Assembly (NCBI RefSeq): GCF_016625195.1
Contig: NZ_JACVUP010000013.1
Location: 140,902-204,901 of the forward strand
Origin: Erwinia sp. S63
GTDB taxonomy: Bacteria > Pseudomonadota > Gammaproteobacteria > Enterobacterales > Enterobacteriaceae
Direction of reading: 5' to 3'
Length of the DNA stretch: 64,000 bases
Shown: one piece after another, positions 1 to 10,714 of the stretch
Numbering within the stretch: position 1 is the stretch's first letter
Layout: the number at the start of each line of letters is the position of its first letter
Position numbers and translations under genes: made by a program
The notes under the pieces: generated by a model
Told to the model about the DNA's origin: nothing
What the model saw: the letters and a program-made list of their open reading frames with translations, nothing else
Databases searched by the model: none

Positions 1-75
1 AATCACCTCTTCTTTGGTGGTGGCAGTCAGTGCCAGGTTAACGCGGCGTGGCGTCAGAATGCGGGAAATGTCCAT
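1..75 (-). CDS. PTS EIIA component, fructose/mannitol type (5' end only)
   Basis: Only the first 25 codons lie in the window; the gene runs off the left edge. The translation starts MDISRILTPRRVNLAL, which resembles the N-terminus of fructose/mannitol-type PTS EIIA proteins, whose phospho-histidine would lie further on. A ribosome-binding sequence (aatgaggtaaa on the minus strand) precedes the ATG at 73-75. It sits 18 bp downstream of the PRD regulator on the same strand, so the two are probably co-transcribed and the EIIA may phosphorylate the regulator's PRD domains. The family call rests on a short stretch and is moderate. Confidence 0.6.
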   Translation of the reverse strand, partial: MDISRILTPRRVNLALTATTKEEVI

Positions 76-93
76 GGGTTTTACCTCATTCAA

Positions 94-1656
94 TTAATGT
101 TCAGCCAACGCGCAGTGCGCGCCGTCCGGCAGCTGGCTGCCAATCATGGCGTCTGTGACCCGCCGAATATCGTCATCGTTAAAAAATGCACTCACATACA
201 CTGCCGGAATCGGTCCGGCGTTGAGATGGATAGTGGTGATCACTAAATCCACGGTCTGGTTCTGACAAAACGCGGCATGATTGCTGGCAGAGACCACACC
301 GGCAATTTCCCAGTCAGGAAACGCCCGCAGGATGCGACTCTTCAGCAGATGCGAAGTCCCCACGCCGCTGGAACACACCACCAGAATGCGTTTATGGGCA
401 ATTTGCCGCTCTAGCGCCGCCTGGAAATGCACGCAGAGATAACCGATCTCATCGTCTGCGACGGGCGAAAGCGCATAAGTGCGGGCGGTTAATTGCATTG
501 CCTGCTGCGTCAGCGAAAATATGCCCTTCATTTCCTGCTGAATATCCTCCAGCAGCGGATTGCGAATATGAATGTGATATTTGAGTCGATTTAATAATGG
601 CTTTATATGCACCAATAAACCGTCGAATAATAATCGGTCCTGCGCTAAGTCCTGATGAATAAAAGCTGAAAAACGATCGATTAATTCACAGGTTATTTTT
701 ACGGACTCTGCGGTGGAAAATTGATTATGCATCGGCGCATTATCGCCACGCTCTTCCACCACAATGCCGGACGAGACAATATATTGATAAATAAAACCGA
801 CTTCATCGGCGGGCAGGGCACAACACATTCGCTGCTCGATCTGCACCACCATCTGTTGCGCGATAAGCAAAATGCGCTGATCGAGATCCTGAACTGAGGT
901 GAGTGTTTCCAGTGCCAGCGCATTGCCCTGCGCCATACGGTGCATCATGATCAGAATATGAGTACAGAGATTCAGGTACCAGGCATCGCCCAACGGGTAG
1001 CTGAGTTGCTGCTCCATCTGTTGCAGCAGCGTCTGCACAAAAGCCACATCCTCATCGCCAAAATAATGCACCAGCGCCTGCTGGCTACCGGGATCGAGGC
1101 GCGGTAACAGCGGCGTGCCAGCGACGTTTTGCTGCATCACGTCATTGATCAGTGAGACCATCGCCTGGCGCAGCGTCTGCTCATTGCCTTCAATGTGCGT
1201 ACCGCCTGGCCCGCGTTGCAGCGTCAAACCCAACGGTTGTAGCCACTCTTCAATCACTTTCAGGTCGTTCACTATCGAGGCGTGACTAATAAAATAGCGC
1301 TCTGACAATTTGCTGATTGAAGTCACACGCGGTGCATCGCTCAGCAACTGCGACGCAATCTTCACCCGACGGCTGTTTTGCCCCAGTGCATCAGCACTGC
1401 TTTCATCGCCGTTGAGCTGCTGTTCCAGCTGTAACCGCTGCTGGATATCATCGACCCGCAAGCGCACCCCGCGTCCTGGCGTTTTCTCCAGCGTCAGTGA
1501 CCAGCTGCCGAGCCAGCTTTCCAGCCATTGTAAATCGCGTTGAATGGTCTTTTCTGATACGCCCAGCTGTATGGCTAACTCTCTAATCGGCTGCGGTGCA
1601 GCATGTTGCAACAGCAGTTTGACTAAACGGTGTTGTCGCGAAGTCGGTATTTGCAT
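94..1656 (-). CDS. PRD-domain transcriptional regulator with PTS EIIB domain (MtlR/LicR/BglG family)
   Basis: A 520-residue regulator of a PTS sugar operon. The N-terminus (about residues 6-60) is a DeoR/HTH_11-type winged helix, with a second helix-turn-helix region at about 90-150. Two PRD domains follow (about 170-400), the sites at which PTS enzymes phosphorylate histidines. The C-terminal part, about 415-500, is an EIIB-like domain with the P-loop cysteine in VVCSSGVGTSHLL. There is no C-terminal EIIA domain, but an EIIA gene starts 18 bp downstream. By family knowledge such proteins activate the adjacent PTS operon according to sugar flux. The substrate cannot be told because the transporter lies outside the window. 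Confidence 0.85.
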   Translation of the reverse strand: MQIPTSRQHRLVKLLLQHAAPQPIRELAIQLGVSEKTIQRDLQWLESWLGSWSLTLEKTPGRGVRLRVDDIQQRLQLEQQLNGDESSADALGQNSRRVKIASQLLSDAPRVTSISKLSERYFISHASIVNDLKVIEEWLQPLGLTLQRGPGGTHIEGNEQTLRQAMVSLINDVMQQNVAGTPLLPRLDPGSQQALVHYFGDEDVAFVQTLLQQMEQQLSYPLGDAWYLNLCTHILIMMHRMAQGNALALETLTSVQDLDQRILLIAQQMVVQIEQRMCCALPADEVGFIYQYIVSSGIVVEERGDNAPMHNQFSTAESVKITCELIDRFSAFIHQDLAQDRLLFDGLLVHIKPLLNRLKYHIHIRNPLLEDIQQEMKGIFSLTQQAMQLTARTYALSPVADDEIGYLCVHFQAALERQIAHKRILVVCSSGVGTSHLLKSRILRAFPDWEIAGVVSASNHAAFCQNQTVDLVITTIHLNAGPIPAVYVSAFFNDDDIRRVTDAMIGSQLPDGAHCALAEH

Positions 1657-2067
1657 TCGGTCACCCTTTATTTTGGCAAAGCGTTTTTAAGATTATTTCC
1701 TCGTTATCTATTTCTTCATGCCAGAAATCAGGAGCGCAATATTTGTGTCTTATGGAGTATGAATTTAGAAAAGGACGGCGTAAGCAACAATACTAAATGT
1801 TGTCCATGATTACGGACAGCTTTAATACACCTGAAATCATTAATAATTAATTGAGATCCTGCTCACATATTATTCGGGATATTCATTGTGATGCTGATCC
1901 CATTCCTTTTTCGGTTTCCAACCGATGTCACGTTATTTAACACAATACGATTCTGCTGGTGGCCATTGGCTTCCCTGTGACTAACTCGCACGAATAAGGT
2001 ACTATCCTCGCCAAATGAGCGCCGGATGCCCCGCCGTTGCGGGCCACGAAGTGAGGATGCGAGCTTA
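1657..2067. other. Intergenic region between the PTS regulator and parC
   Basis: About 410 bp between divergent genes, so it should hold both promoters. It is AT-richer over 1680-1860 than the flanking genes. The reading frame of parC stays open upstream to 2026, but nothing before 2068 resembles ParC. I see no RNA gene and no convincing operator. Confidence 0.5.
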
Positions 2068-4341
2068 ATGAGCGAATTGACGCAGGATGGTGCAGAGCGT
2101 CTTGCCCTGCACAAATTTACGGAAAACGCGTACCTGAACTACTCCATGTACGTGATCATGGACCGCGCACTGCCGTATATCGGCGATGGCCTCAAGCCGG
2201 TGCAGCGCCGTATTGTGTACGCGATGTCGGAATTGGGCCTCAATGCCAGCGCCAAATTCAAAAAATCCGCGCGTACCGTCGGTGATGTATTAGGTAAATA
2301 CCATCCGCACGGTGACAGCGCCTGCTATGAAGCGATGGTGTTAATGGCACAGCCGTTCTCCTATCGCTATCCGCTGGTGGATGGTCAGGGCAACTGGGGT
2401 GCACCGGATGATCCCAAATCCTTCGCCGCGATGCGTTACACCGAGTCACGCCTCTCCAAATATGCCGAGATTTTGCTGGGCGAGTTGGGACAAGGCACGG
2501 TCGATTACATCCCGAACTTTGACGGCACCATGCAGGAGCCGAAGATGTTGCCGGCGCGTCTGCCGAACATCCTGCTGAATGGCACCACCGGTATTGCCGT
2601 GGGCATGGCCACCGATATTCCTCCGCATAACCTGCGTGAAGTGGCGGAAGCGGCGGTGAAGCTGATCGACAAACCCAACACCACGCTGGATGAGTTGCTG
2701 GATATTGTGCAAGGCCCGGATTATCCGACCGAAGCCGAGATCATCACGCCGCGCAGCGAGATCCGCAAAATTTACCAAAGCGGGCGCGGTTCGATCCGTC
2801 AGCGCGCGGTGTGGAAGAAAGAAGATGGTGATGTGGTGATCACCGCGCTGCCGCATCAGGTTTCCGGTGCGCGCGTGCTGGAGCAGATCGCCAACCAGAT
2901 GCGCAATAAAAAGCTGCCGATGGTGGAAGATTTGCGTGATGAATCCAACCACGAGAACCCGACGCGTCTGGTGATTGTGCCACGCTCGAATCGTGTGGAT
3001 GTGGAGCAGGTGATGAATCATCTGTTTGCCACCACCGATCTGGAAAAGAGCTATCGCGTTAACCTGAATATGATCGGGCTGGATAACCGTCCGGCAGTGA
3101 AAAACCTGCTGGAGATCCTGTCTGAATGGCTGGTGTACCGTCGCGATACCGTGACGCGCCGCCTGAACTATCGTTTAGAGCGCGTGCTGCGCCGCCTGCA
3201 TATCCTCGAAGGTTTGCTGGTGGCGTTCCTCAACATTGATGAAGTGATTCACATCATCCGTACCGAGGACGAGCCTAAGCAGGTGCTGATGTCGCGTTTT
3301 GAACTCAGCGACACGCAAGCCGAATCCATTCTGGAACTGAAACTGCGCCATCTCGCCAAACTGGAAGAGATGAAGATTCGCGGTGAGCAGGCGGAGCTGG
3401 AGAAAGAGCGCGATCAGCTGCAGGCGATTCTGGCGTCCGAGCGCAAGATGAGCAACCTGCTGAAGAAAGAGCTGCTGGCGGATGCGCAAGCTTATGGCGA
3501 TGATCGTCGTTCGCCGCTGCATGAGCGCGAAGAAGCCAAAGCGCTGAGCGAAACCGAGCTGGTGAGTGCTGAGCCGGTGACGATTGTGCTGTCGCAGATG
3601 GGCTGGGTGCGTAGCGCCAAAGGCCACGATATCGATCCTACCGGGCTCAGCTATAAGGCTGGTGACAGTTATCTTGCTGCAGCACGCGGTAAGAGCAATC
3701 AGCCGGTGGCCTTTATCGACTCCACCGGCCGCAGCTATACGCTGGACCCGACCTCGTTGCCATCGGCGCGCGGGCAGGGCGAGCCGTTGACCGGTAAGCT
3801 GACGCCACCGCCAGGTGCCGCGTTCGAACAAGTGCTGATGGAAGCGGACGATCAGAAACTGCTGATGGCCTCCGATGCTGGTTACGGCTTTATCTGTACC
3901 TTCGCCGATTTGATATCGCGTAACCGTGCCGGTAAAGCGCTGCTGACGTTGCCGGAAAATGCCAAAGTGATGACGCCAATGGCGGTGCACTCCGGTGATG
4001 ACATGCTGCTGGCGATTACTCAGGCTGGCCGTATGCTGATGTTCCCGGTGGGCGATCTGCCACAGATGTCGAAAGGCAAAGGCAATAAAATCATCTCCAT
4101 CCCATCAGCCGATGCGGCTGCGGGCGTGGACAAACTGCAATGGCTGTTAATCCTGCCGCCGGGCAGTTCACTCACACTCTACGTCGGCAAGCGTAAGCTG
4201 ATTATGCGCGATGAAGATCTGCAAAAAGTACGTGCCGATCGCGGTCGTCGTGGCAGCGTGTCACGTGGCCTGCAGCGTATTGATAGCGTGGAAGTGAATG
4301 CGCCAGCGCGCCCGAAAAGTGACGCGAGTAGCGAAGAATAA
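2068..4341 (+). CDS. parC: DNA topoisomerase IV subunit A
   Basis: ParC is the DNA-cleaving subunit of topoisomerase IV, which decatenates daughter chromosomes together with ParE. The 757-residue product starts [17 protein letters not shown], and the next 75 residues are nearly identical to E. coli ParC as I recall it. The catalytic tyrosine is in AAMRYTESR (Tyr124, Tyr120 in E. coli numbering). The quinolone-resistance region reads [11 protein letters not shown], so Ser84 and Glu88 (Ser80 and Glu84 in E. coli) are wild type. The C-terminal half holds the beta-pinwheel DNA-wrapping domain. The start at 2068 was preferred to an upstream ATG at 2026 because the extra 14 residues are not family-like. 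plsC follows after 38 bp, as in E. coli. Confidence 0.98.
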   Translation: MSELTQDGAERLALHKFTENAYLNYSMYVIMDRALPYIGDGLKPVQRRIVYAMSELGLNASAKFKKSARTVGDVLGKYHPHGDSACYEAMVLMAQPFSYRYPLVDGQGNWGAPDDPKSFAAMRYTESRLSKYAEILLGELGQGTVDYIPNFDGTMQEPKMLPARLPNILLNGTTGIAVGMATDIPPHNLREVAEAAVKLIDKPNTTLDELLDIVQGPDYPTEAEIITPRSEIRKIYQSGRGSIRQRAVWKKEDGDVVITALPHQVSGARVLEQIANQMRNKKLPMVEDLRDESNHENPTRLVIVPRSNRVDVEQVMNHLFATTDLEKSYRVNLNMIGLDNRPAVKNLLEILSEWLVYRRDTVTRRLNYRLERVLRRLHILEGLLVAFLNIDEVIHIIRTEDEPKQVLMSRFELSDTQAESILELKLRHLAKLEEMKIRGEQAELEKERDQLQAILASERKMSNLLKKELLADAQAYGDDRRSPLHEREEAKALSETELVSAEPVTIVLSQMGWVRSAKGHDIDPTGLSYKAGDSYLAAARGKSNQPVAFIDSTGRSYTLDPTSLPSARGQGEPLTGKLTPPPGAAFEQVLMEADDQKLLMASDAGYGFICTFADLISRNRAGKALLTLPENAKVMTPMAVHSGDDMLLAITQAGRMLMFPVGDLPQMSKGKGNKIISIPSADAAAGVDKLQWLLILPPGSSLTLYVGKRKLIMRDEDLQKVRADRGRRGSVSRGLQRIDSVEVNAPARPKSDASSEE

Positions 4342-4379
4342 GACTGAACAGGCAATGGATTGCCCAACTTGAGGAAGCT

Positions 4380-5117
4380 ATGTTACTAATTTTACGCACG
4401 ATTATTGTTATCGTTTATTCGATTTTGGTGTGCATCTTCGGCAGTATCTGGTGTTTGTTCTCACCGCGTAACCCGCGTCATGTGGCGACGTTCGGCCATA
4501 TGTTAGGTCGCCTGTCGACGGTATTTGGTGTCAAAGTTGAGCTGCGCAAACCCGCTGATGCCGAGAGCTATGGCAATGCGATTTACATCGCTAACCATCA
4601 GAACAACTACGACATGATCACGGCGGCCAAAATCGTGCAGCCGACCACCGTAACCGTCGGTAAAAAGAGCCTGCTGTGGATCCCGTTCTTCGGTCAACTC
4701 TACTGGCTGACCGGCAATCTGCTGATTGACCGTGATAACCGTGCCAAGGCGCACGGCACCATCGGTGAACTGGTGGCGCAGTTTAATAAAAAGAAGATTT
4801 CTTTCTGGATGTTCCCGGAAGGGACGCGCAGCCGTGGTCGTGGCTTGCTGCCGTTTAAAACCGGTGCGTTCCATGCCGCAGTGGCAGCAGGTGTGCCGAT
4901 CATCCCGGTGGTGGTATCGAATACCCACGGTAAAGTGAAACTCAATCGCTGGAACAACGGTCTGGTGATTGTGGAAATGCTGCCGCCAGTGGATACCAAA
5001 CAGTTTGAAACCACCTCAGTTCGTAAGTTAGCGACCCACTGTCGCGAATTAATGTCTGCTAAGCTGGAAGAATTGAACGCCGAAGTCGCCGAACGCGAAA
5101 AAAACGGTAAAATCTAG
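4380..5117 (+). CDS. plsC: 1-acyl-sn-glycerol-3-phosphate acyltransferase
   Basis: PlsC transfers an acyl chain to lysophosphatidic acid, giving phosphatidic acid, the second acylation of phospholipid synthesis at the inner membrane. The 245-residue length is normal for the family. A hydrophobic N-terminal segment (about 3-25) anchors it. The catalytic HX4D motif is NHQNNYD (about residues 72-78) and the acceptor-binding motif is FPEGTRSRGRG. An aggaagct ribosome-binding site precedes the ATG. It lies between parC and ftsP, the enterobacterial order. Confidence 0.97.
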   Translation: MLLILRTIIVIVYSILVCIFGSIWCLFSPRNPRHVATFGHMLGRLSTVFGVKVELRKPADAESYGNAIYIANHQNNYDMITAAKIVQPTTVTVGKKSLLWIPFFGQLYWLTGNLLIDRDNRAKAHGTIGELVAQFNKKKISFWMFPEGTRSRGRGLLPFKTGAFHAAVAAGVPIIPVVVSNTHGKVKLNRWNNGLVIVEMLPPVDTKQFETTSVRKLATHCRELMSAKLEELNAEVAEREKNGKI

Positions 5118-5124
5118 TCATCCC

Positions 5125-5145
5125 CGGGGCAGAGCATCTGCCCCG
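5125..5145 (+). terminator. Hairpin downstream of plsC
   Basis: A GC-rich stem (cggggca / tgccccg) starts 7 bp after the plsC stop. It has no following T-run, so it may be an mRNA-stabilising hairpin or a weak terminator rather than a strong intrinsic terminator. Confidence 0.45.
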
Positions 5146-5226
5146 TGCTCATCACAGCAATCACTCACTAACAAAAACAACATGGACACGGCGTCTTCAC
5201 GCCCCGCTCAAAAGGTCTGAAGTTTT

Positions 5227-6654
5227 ATGTCTTGCAGCAGACGTCAGTTTATTCAGCTTTCCGCCGGTGTTGCGCTGGCTTCCAGTAGCATGCCTTATGC
5301 CGCGCATGCTGCGGCCCCGATGGGCGATGTGCCCCTGCCGATCCCACCACTGATTGAGTCACGTCGTGGTCAGCCACTGTTTCTGACGCTACAACGCAGC
5401 CATTGGTCATTTAGCGGCAATAGCAATAAAGTGCCGGTGTGGGGCATTAACGGTTTGTACCTCGGGCCCACGGTGCGCGTTTACAGCGGCGATGACGTGA
5501 AGATGATCTACAGCAACCGCCTCAACGAGCCGGTGGCGATGACTGTCAGCGGCTTGCAGGTGCCGGGAGCCTTAATGGGTGGCGCACCACGGCTGATGTC
5601 GGCGGGCGTTGACTGGGCGCCCGTATTGCCGATTCGCCAGGGCGCTTCCACGTTGTGGTATCACGCCAATACCCCGAATCGTATGGCTCCGCACGTCTAT
5701 AACGGTCTGGCAGGCATGTGGTTGATTGAGGATGAGGTCAGTAAAGCCTTGCCGCTGCCTAAGCACTATGGTGTCGATGATTTCCCGCTGATTATTCAGG
5801 ACAAGCGCCTCGATAACTTTGCTACGCCGGTTTATAACCCGCCTTCCGATGGCGGTTTCCTCGGCGACACCTTGCTGGTGAATGGTGTGCAAAACCCGTA
5901 TATCGAGGTTTCTCGTGGCTGGGTGCGTTTACGTTTATTAAACGCATCGAACGCGCGTCGTTTTGATTTAAATTTCTCTGATAATCGCCCGTTTACCGTG
6001 ATTGCCAGCGACCAGGGTTTCCTGGCTGCGCCGGTGGCGGTGCAAACGCTGTCGCTGGCACCCGGTGAACGCCGTGAAGTGCTGGTGGATATGTCGCAGG
6101 GCGATGAAGTCTCGATTACCGCCGGCACTGCGGCGGGTCTGATGGATCGCCTGCGCGGTCTGTTTGAGCCCTCCTCGATTCTCGCCAACACGCTGGTGCT
6201 GAGTCTGCGTCCGACCGGCTTACTGCCGCTGGTCACCGATAATCTGCCGATGCGTTTACTGGCCGATCAGATTCTCGATGGCGTGGCGGTGCGCACCCGC
6301 GAATTCCGTATTGGCGACAGCGTGCCGGGCATCAATGGCGCATTGTGGGACATGAGCCGCATCGACACCACGGTGCAGCAGGGGACCTTTGAGCGCTGGA
6401 TCATTCACGCCGATCGTCCACAATCGCTGCATATTCAGGGTGTGATGTTCCTGATTAAGAACGTCAACGGTGCGCAGCCGATGGGTGAAGATCGCGGCTG
6501 GAAAGATACGGTATGGGTGGATGGGGATGTGGAGTTGCTGGTGAGTTTCCCGCAGAGTTCGTCGGATCACTTCCCGTTTATGTATTACAGCCAGACGCTG
6601 GAGTTAGCCGATCGCGGAACGGCGGGGCAGTTGCAGGTCAATCCGGTACCATAA
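5227..6654 (+). CDS. ftsP: Cell division protein FtsP (SufI), multicopper-oxidase fold
   Basis: FtsP is a periplasmic divisome-stabilising protein and a classical Tat substrate. The N-terminus MSCSRRQFIQLSAGVALASS is a twin-arginine signal (SRRQFI) followed by a hydrophobic core and an AHA cleavage site at about residue 28. The 475-residue length fits three cupredoxin domains. As known for the family, the multicopper-oxidase copper-binding histidine clusters are not conserved: HXH motifs are not seen where oxidases have them. It follows plsC, as in E. coli. Confidence 0.95.
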   Translation: MSCSRRQFIQLSAGVALASSSMPYAAHAAAPMGDVPLPIPPLIESRRGQPLFLTLQRSHWSFSGNSNKVPVWGINGLYLGPTVRVYSGDDVKMIYSNRLNEPVAMTVSGLQVPGALMGGAPRLMSAGVDWAPVLPIRQGASTLWYHANTPNRMAPHVYNGLAGMWLIEDEVSKALPLPKHYGVDDFPLIIQDKRLDNFATPVYNPPSDGGFLGDTLLVNGVQNPYIEVSRGWVRLRLLNASNARRFDLNFSDNRPFTVIASDQGFLAAPVAVQTLSLAPGERREVLVDMSQGDEVSITAGTAAGLMDRLRGLFEPSSILANTLVLSLRPTGLLPLVTDNLPMRLLADQILDGVAVRTREFRIGDSVPGINGALWDMSRIDTTVQQGTFERWIIHADRPQSLHIQGVMFLIKNVNGAQPMGEDRGWKDTVWVDGDVELLVSFPQSSSDHFPFMYYSQTLELADRGTAGQLQVNPVP

Positions 6655-6659
6655 GAAAA

Positions 6660-6683
6660 AAGGTGCGCAACGATGCGCACCTT
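6660..6683 (-). terminator. Intrinsic terminator for dkgA (possibly bidirectional)
   Basis: The inverted repeat aaggtgcgca/tgcgcacctt is followed on the minus strand by a run of six T residues, so it should end transcripts from dkgA. It lies 5 bp after the ftsP stop and may also end the plus-strand transcript, where the T-run is missing. Confidence 0.75.
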
Positions 6684-6812
6684 ACAAGAGATCGTCAAAT
6701 GGGTAGGTCGCCATTCATCAAAGGCGACCAGCACATGACCGCACGGTCATTATCACGCCAGTGTTAGCGAGTACGCGTGAGCTGTACCCGCTGATGGTTA
6801 AACTGCGCCGAC

Positions 6813-7640
6813 TCAACCGTTAAACTTCTCCGGATCCGGCCCCAAACGATTTCCCTTATCCAGCTTAGTAATCTCGCTGATCTCGGTTTTTTCCAGTCTG
6901 AAGTCGAACACCTGGAAGTTTTCACGAATACGTTCCGGCGTCACCGATTTTGGTATCACCACCAGCCCGCTATCCAGATGCCAGCGAATCACAATCTGCG
7001 CCGGCGTCTTACCGTATTTTTTCGCCAGTTCGCGGATAATTTCCTGATCGAATACCCCTTTACCGCCTTGCGCCAGCGGGCTCCAGGATTCAGTTTGAAT
7101 CTGGTGCAAAGCGTTCCATGCATGCAGGGTGCGCTGTTGCAGCATCGGGTGCAGCTCAATCTGGTTCACCACCGGCGACACGCCTGTTTCATCGATCAGA
7201 CGTTTGAGATGCGCTTCATGGAAGTTACAGACGCCGATGCTTTTGGTTAAGCCCTGCTGCTGCAGCTCAATCATCTTTTTCCAGGCTTCAACGTAGTGAT
7301 CTTTCTCCGGGCACGGCCAGTGCATCAGATAGAGATCGACACTCTCCAGCTGCAGTTTCTTCAAACTGGTTTCAATCGCCTGCTGGCCGTTCTGCTGGTC
7401 GTCATTCCACAGTTTGGTGGTGATGAAAATGTCTTCGCGTGCGACATCGGTGTCCTGCAGTGCCTGACCGACGGCTTCCTCATTCTTGTAGATGGCGGCG
7501 GTATCGATGGAGCGATATCCGACTTTCAATGCTTCCACAATCGCGTTACGGGCATCTTCAATGCTCGCCTGCCACACACCGAGTCCGATCTGCGGCATCA
7601 TATTGCCGTCGTGCAGTTTGATAATGGGTTGCTCTGCCAT
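6813..7640 (-). CDS. dkgA: 2,5-didehydrogluconate reductase / methylglyoxal reductase (aldo-keto reductase)
   Basis: An NADPH-dependent aldo-keto reductase of 275 residues, normal for the family. The catalytic tetrad can be read directly: Asp46 (SIDTAAIY), Tyr51, Lys76 (TTKLW) and His107 (LMHWP). The C-terminal NADPH-binding motif is VIPKSVTPERIREN. Known activities of the E. coli homologue are reduction of 2,5-diketo-D-gluconate and of methylglyoxal and other aldehydes. It diverges from the AraC-type gene yqhC, as in E. coli, but the alcohol dehydrogenase gene yqhD that sits between them there is absent. Confidence 0.95.
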   Translation of the reverse strand: MAEQPIIKLHDGNMMPQIGLGVWQASIEDARNAIVEALKVGYRSIDTAAIYKNEEAVGQALQDTDVAREDIFITTKLWNDDQQNGQQAIETSLKKLQLESVDLYLMHWPCPEKDHYVEAWKKMIELQQQGLTKSIGVCNFHEAHLKRLIDETGVSPVVNQIELHPMLQQRTLHAWNALHQIQTESWSPLAQGGKGVFDQEIIRELAKKYGKTPAQIVIRWHLDSGLVVIPKSVTPERIRENFQVFDFRLEKTEISEITKLDKGNRLGPDPEKFNG

Positions 7641-7846
7641 TGTTGCTCCTTATCTGTCGCAGTGACTTACCGAAAAAGCGCTGTGGTTAAGTCTAGTCAA
7701 CAAACTCAACCGCAGGATCATTGTGGCAATCACTCCGCCATTTTACCCTGGTCATTTCTGCCAGAATCTTGCCTGATTCTGCTGAAGGGTGGAGCTTTGA
7801 GCAGCATTGCGGCACACTGATTTTTTTTGCTGCCTGAGAGTGATCC

Positions 7847-8758
7847 ATGCCGAACGATGCCCTTTGCCGCCAGCTGGCGCAGCGCGTGACCGCGCTAATG
7901 AACGATGCGCGTAAGCCGTTGTGCGCCGTGGAAAACGTCAAACTGATCTACGCCTGCGAAACGCTGCCGCGCACGCCGATGATGTATCAGCCGGGCATCG
8001 TGATTCTCTTTCAGGGGCGTAAAACCGGTTATCTCGGCAGCACGGTGTTTCATTACGACGCGACTAAGTATTTGATGCTGACCGTGCCACTACCGGTGGA
8101 ATGCGAAACCGAAGCCACTCTGGAAGAGCCGCTGGCCGGCATGTGCCTGAGCGTGGATATCGCCAGTTTGCAGGATCTGTTGATGGATATCGGTGACGAC
8201 GAACAATTTCAGCCGCAGTTACAGACGTCGGGCATCCATTCAGCGTTTATGAGTGAAGAGATGCTGTGCGCCGCCGAGCGTCTGCTGGATGCGATGAGCC
8301 ATCCGCGTGATGCGCGCGTGCTTGGCCCACAGTTGGTGCGGGAGATTATCTATTATGTGCTCACTGGCCCGATTGGCGGTGCGCTGCTGTCGCTGGTCAA
8401 TCGCCAGACCCAGTTCAGCCAGATTGCGCGCGCCTTGCGCCGTATCGAAAGCCATTTCGCCGAAAGCCTCAGCGTCGATATGCTGGCCGCCGAAGTGAAC
8501 ATGAGCGTCTCGGCATTCCATCACAACTTCAAAGCCGTCACCCAAACCTCGCCGCTGCAATACCTTAAGCGCTATCGTCTGCATCAGGCGCGCTTGATGA
8601 TGTTGCAGGATGGGATGAAAGCCAGTGCGGCAGCGGTGCGCGTGGGCTATGAAAGCCCTTCGCAATTTTCGCGGGAGTTTAAACGCTATTTCGGCGTGAC
8701 GCCGGGAGAGGAAGCCAGTCGCGTGCGCCAAACGTTGCCGTTTGACGCCGCGTCTTAA
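7847..8758 (+). CDS. yqhC: AraC-family regulator YqhC (aldehyde-responsive activator)
   Basis: A 303-residue regulator. The N-terminal half is an AraC_N cupin-like domain and the C-terminal 100 residues hold two helix-turn-helix motifs, ending with [20 protein letters not shown], typical of AraC family DNA-binding domains. It is divergent from dkgA, the position of E. coli yqhC, whose product activates yqhD-dkgA in response to toxic aldehydes. Here the only target next to it is dkgA. Its stop codon at 8758 abuts the stop of convergent yghB at 8759. Confidence 0.88.
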   Translation: MPNDALCRQLAQRVTALMNDARKPLCAVENVKLIYACETLPRTPMMYQPGIVILFQGRKTGYLGSTVFHYDATKYLMLTVPLPVECETEATLEEPLAGMCLSVDIASLQDLLMDIGDDEQFQPQLQTSGIHSAFMSEEMLCAAERLLDAMSHPRDARVLGPQLVREIIYYVLTGPIGGALLSLVNRQTQFSQIARALRRIESHFAESLSVDMLAAEVNMSVSAFHHNFKAVTQTSPLQYLKRYRLHQARLMMLQDGMKASAAAVRVGYESPSQFSREFKRYFGVTPGEEASRVRQTLPFDAAS

Positions 8759-9418
8759 TCATATTTTCTGGCGACGTTTTTTCCAGATCACCACAATGCT
8801 GCCGGTCAGACCGACAAACAGCAGCACCATCGGCAGCACCATCAGCACCGCCATCACCTGATCTTCGTGACGCTTGATAAACGGCACCTGACTGATGCCA
8901 TAGCCCATCGCCACCACAATCCCGACCCACAGCGCGCCGCTCAGCCAGTTGAACAGCTGGAAGCGACCGTTCTGTAAACCCGAAATGCCAGCCATGGTAG
9001 GCAGCAATGTGCGAACGAACGCCAGAAAACGCCCAACCAGTAATGCCATCAATCCATGGCGGTTAAACAGATTCCAGGCGCGCTGATGATATTGCGCCGG
9101 CAGATGCATCAACCAGCTTTTCACCATCCGCGTATTGCCCAGCCATCGCCCCTGCAAATAACTCAACCAGCAGCCAAGGCTGGCGGCGGTGGTCAGAATC
9201 ACCATGGTGGGCACGAAATCCATCACGCCTTTGGCAATCATGGCACCCGCAAGCAGCAGCAGGCTATCACCCGGCAGAAAAGAGGCGGGCAATAAACCGT
9301 TTTCCAGAAACAGCGTCAAAAACATCACGCCGTAGACAACCCACACGACATCCGGATTGGCCAGCGCGGCAAAATCCTGATGCCAGAGCGCGTGGACAAT
9401 CTCATGTAAAACACCCAT
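8759..9418 (-). CDS. yghB: DedA-family inner-membrane protein YghB
   Basis: A 219-residue polytopic membrane protein of the DedA family. Visible family features are the acidic-residue segment [22 protein letters not shown] (about 37-58) and [19 protein letters not shown] (about 132-150), whose arginines and acidic residues are needed for proton-dependent function in the E. coli proteins. Four to five hydrophobic segments are evident. YghB and its paralogue YqjA are known to support membrane energetics and drug/alkali tolerance. It lies next to metC, as in E. coli. Confidence 0.93.
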   Translation of the reverse strand: MGVLHEIVHALWHQDFAALANPDVVWVVYGVMFLTLFLENGLLPASFLPGDSLLLLAGAMIAKGVMDFVPTMVILTTAASLGCWLSYLQGRWLGNTRMVKSWLMHLPAQYHQRAWNLFNRHGLMALLVGRFLAFVRTLLPTMAGISGLQNGRFQLFNWLSGALWVGIVVAMGYGISQVPFIKRHEDQVMAVLMVLPMVLLFVGLTGSIVVIWKKRRQKI

Positions 9419-9523
9419 CTGCTATCCCATCGAGTCACAAGGATTCTATTTTAACCATCTGTGGCATCGCAGACGTTGATCTCACCGATGCGGCACGAAA
9501 TGGTTTAGCTTTTGTTTAAATAT

Positions 9524-10714
9524 TTACTGTTTTAAGCGTGCAAAGCCCGCTTTCAGGTCGTTCAGCAGGTCATCAACGTGCTCAAGACCAATGTGCAAAC
9601 GCACCAGCGTACCGTCGAAATCGACGCCGCCTGCCGGGCGAATCTCCGCCAGCTCTTCCGGTTGGTTGGCCAGAATTAAGGATTCATAGCCACCCCATGA
9701 ATAAGCCATGCTGAAATGGTGGAAGTGATCGAGGTAATTCGCCAGCTGCTCACGACTCAGTTTTTCATGCAGGATGAAGGAAAACAGTCCGCTGCTGCCG
9801 TTGAAATCACGCTGCCAGAATTCATGACCTTTACTCTGAGCCAGCGCCGGATGGTTAACGCGCGCGACTTCCGGTTGAGCGGCCAGCCATTCGGCAACCT
9901 GCAAACCGCTCTCTTCATGCTGGCGCAAACGCGTACCGAGCGTGCGCAAGCCGCGGCTGGCCATGTACGCCGTATCAGCATCCACCATCTGGCCCATCAG
10001 GTACGAATTTTCACGCAACTTAGGCCAGCAACGTTCATTGGCGACGGCAGTACCAATCATCGCATCGCTGTGACCAATAATGTATTTGGTGCCCGCCTGA
10101 ATCGAAATATCGATGCCATGCTCCAGCGCGTTAAACAACACGCCCGCCGCCCAGGTATTATCAATCATGATGATCGCGTCGGGCGCTTTCGCACGCACGG
10201 CGGCGACGATGGCGGGAATGTCCTGCACTTCCATGGTGATGGAGGCGGGAGATTCGAGGAATACCACGCGCGTGTTCGGCTGAATCAGTTCACTGATTTC
10301 GCTGCCGATGCAGTGATCAAAGAACGTGGTGGTGACATTCAGCTTACTGAGAATTTTGGTGCAGAAATCTTGCGTCGGTTCATACACCGCGCCGCTCACC
10401 AGAATGTGATCGCCTGCTTCAACAAAAGAGATAATCGCATTGGATACCGCGGCCGCACCGCACGGATACAGCGCGCAACCCGCGCCGCCTTCCAGTTCGG
10501 TCATGGCGTCTTGCAGCGAGAAGTGGGTGAGGGTGCCACGGCGACCATAAAAAAGCTCGCCCGATGCACGGCCTGCAGTCGCCCGTTTTTTGTCAGCAAC
10601 CGTGTCAAAAACCAGTGAAGATGCGCGTTGAATGACGCTGTTAACTGAGCCCTGAGTGTAACGTTTGCTTCGTCCCGCGCTAACCAGCGTGGTATCAATT
10701 TTATTCGTTGCCAT
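9524..10714 (-). CDS. metC: Cystathionine beta-lyase
   Basis: A PLP enzyme that cleaves cystathionine to homocysteine, pyruvate and ammonia in methionine synthesis. The product (396 residues from the ATG at 10714, [17 protein letters not shown]) closely follows E. coli MetC. The PLP lysine is in [14 protein letters not shown]. The substrate/PLP phosphate region [12 protein letters not shown] is intact. The start at 10714 was chosen over 10732 because of a ggaaagg ribosome-binding site and the match to the E. coli N-terminus. It is divergent from exbB. Confidence 0.96.
   Translation of the reverse strand: MATNKIDTTLVSAGRSKRYTQGSVNSVIQRASSLVFDTVADKKRATAGRASGELFYGRRGTLTHFSLQDAMTELEGGAGCALYPCGAAAVSNAIISFVEAGDHILVSGAVYEPTQDFCTKILSKLNVTTTFFDHCIGSEISELIQPNTRVVFLESPASITMEVQDIPAIVAAVRAKAPDAIIMIDNTWAAGVLFNALEHGIDISIQAGTKYIIGHSDAMIGTAVANERCWPKLRENSYLMGQMVDADTAYMASRGLRTLGTRLRQHEESGLQVAEWLAAQPEVARVNHPALAQSKGHEFWQRDFNGSSGLFSFILHEKLSREQLANYLDHFHHFSMAYSWGGYESLILANQPEELAEIRPAGGVDFDGTLVRLHIGLEHVDDLLNDLKAGFARLKQ

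Noticed and set aside
2446..3021. Long open frame (191 codons) on the minus strand inside parC
   Set aside because: It is a complement-frame shadow of parC with histidine- and arginine-rich, low-complexity composition and no homology; parC on the plus strand is certain.
9716..10618. 300-codon plus-strand frame opposite metC
   Set aside because: It lies entirely within the strongly conserved metC, has no ribosome-binding site and no recognisable domain.
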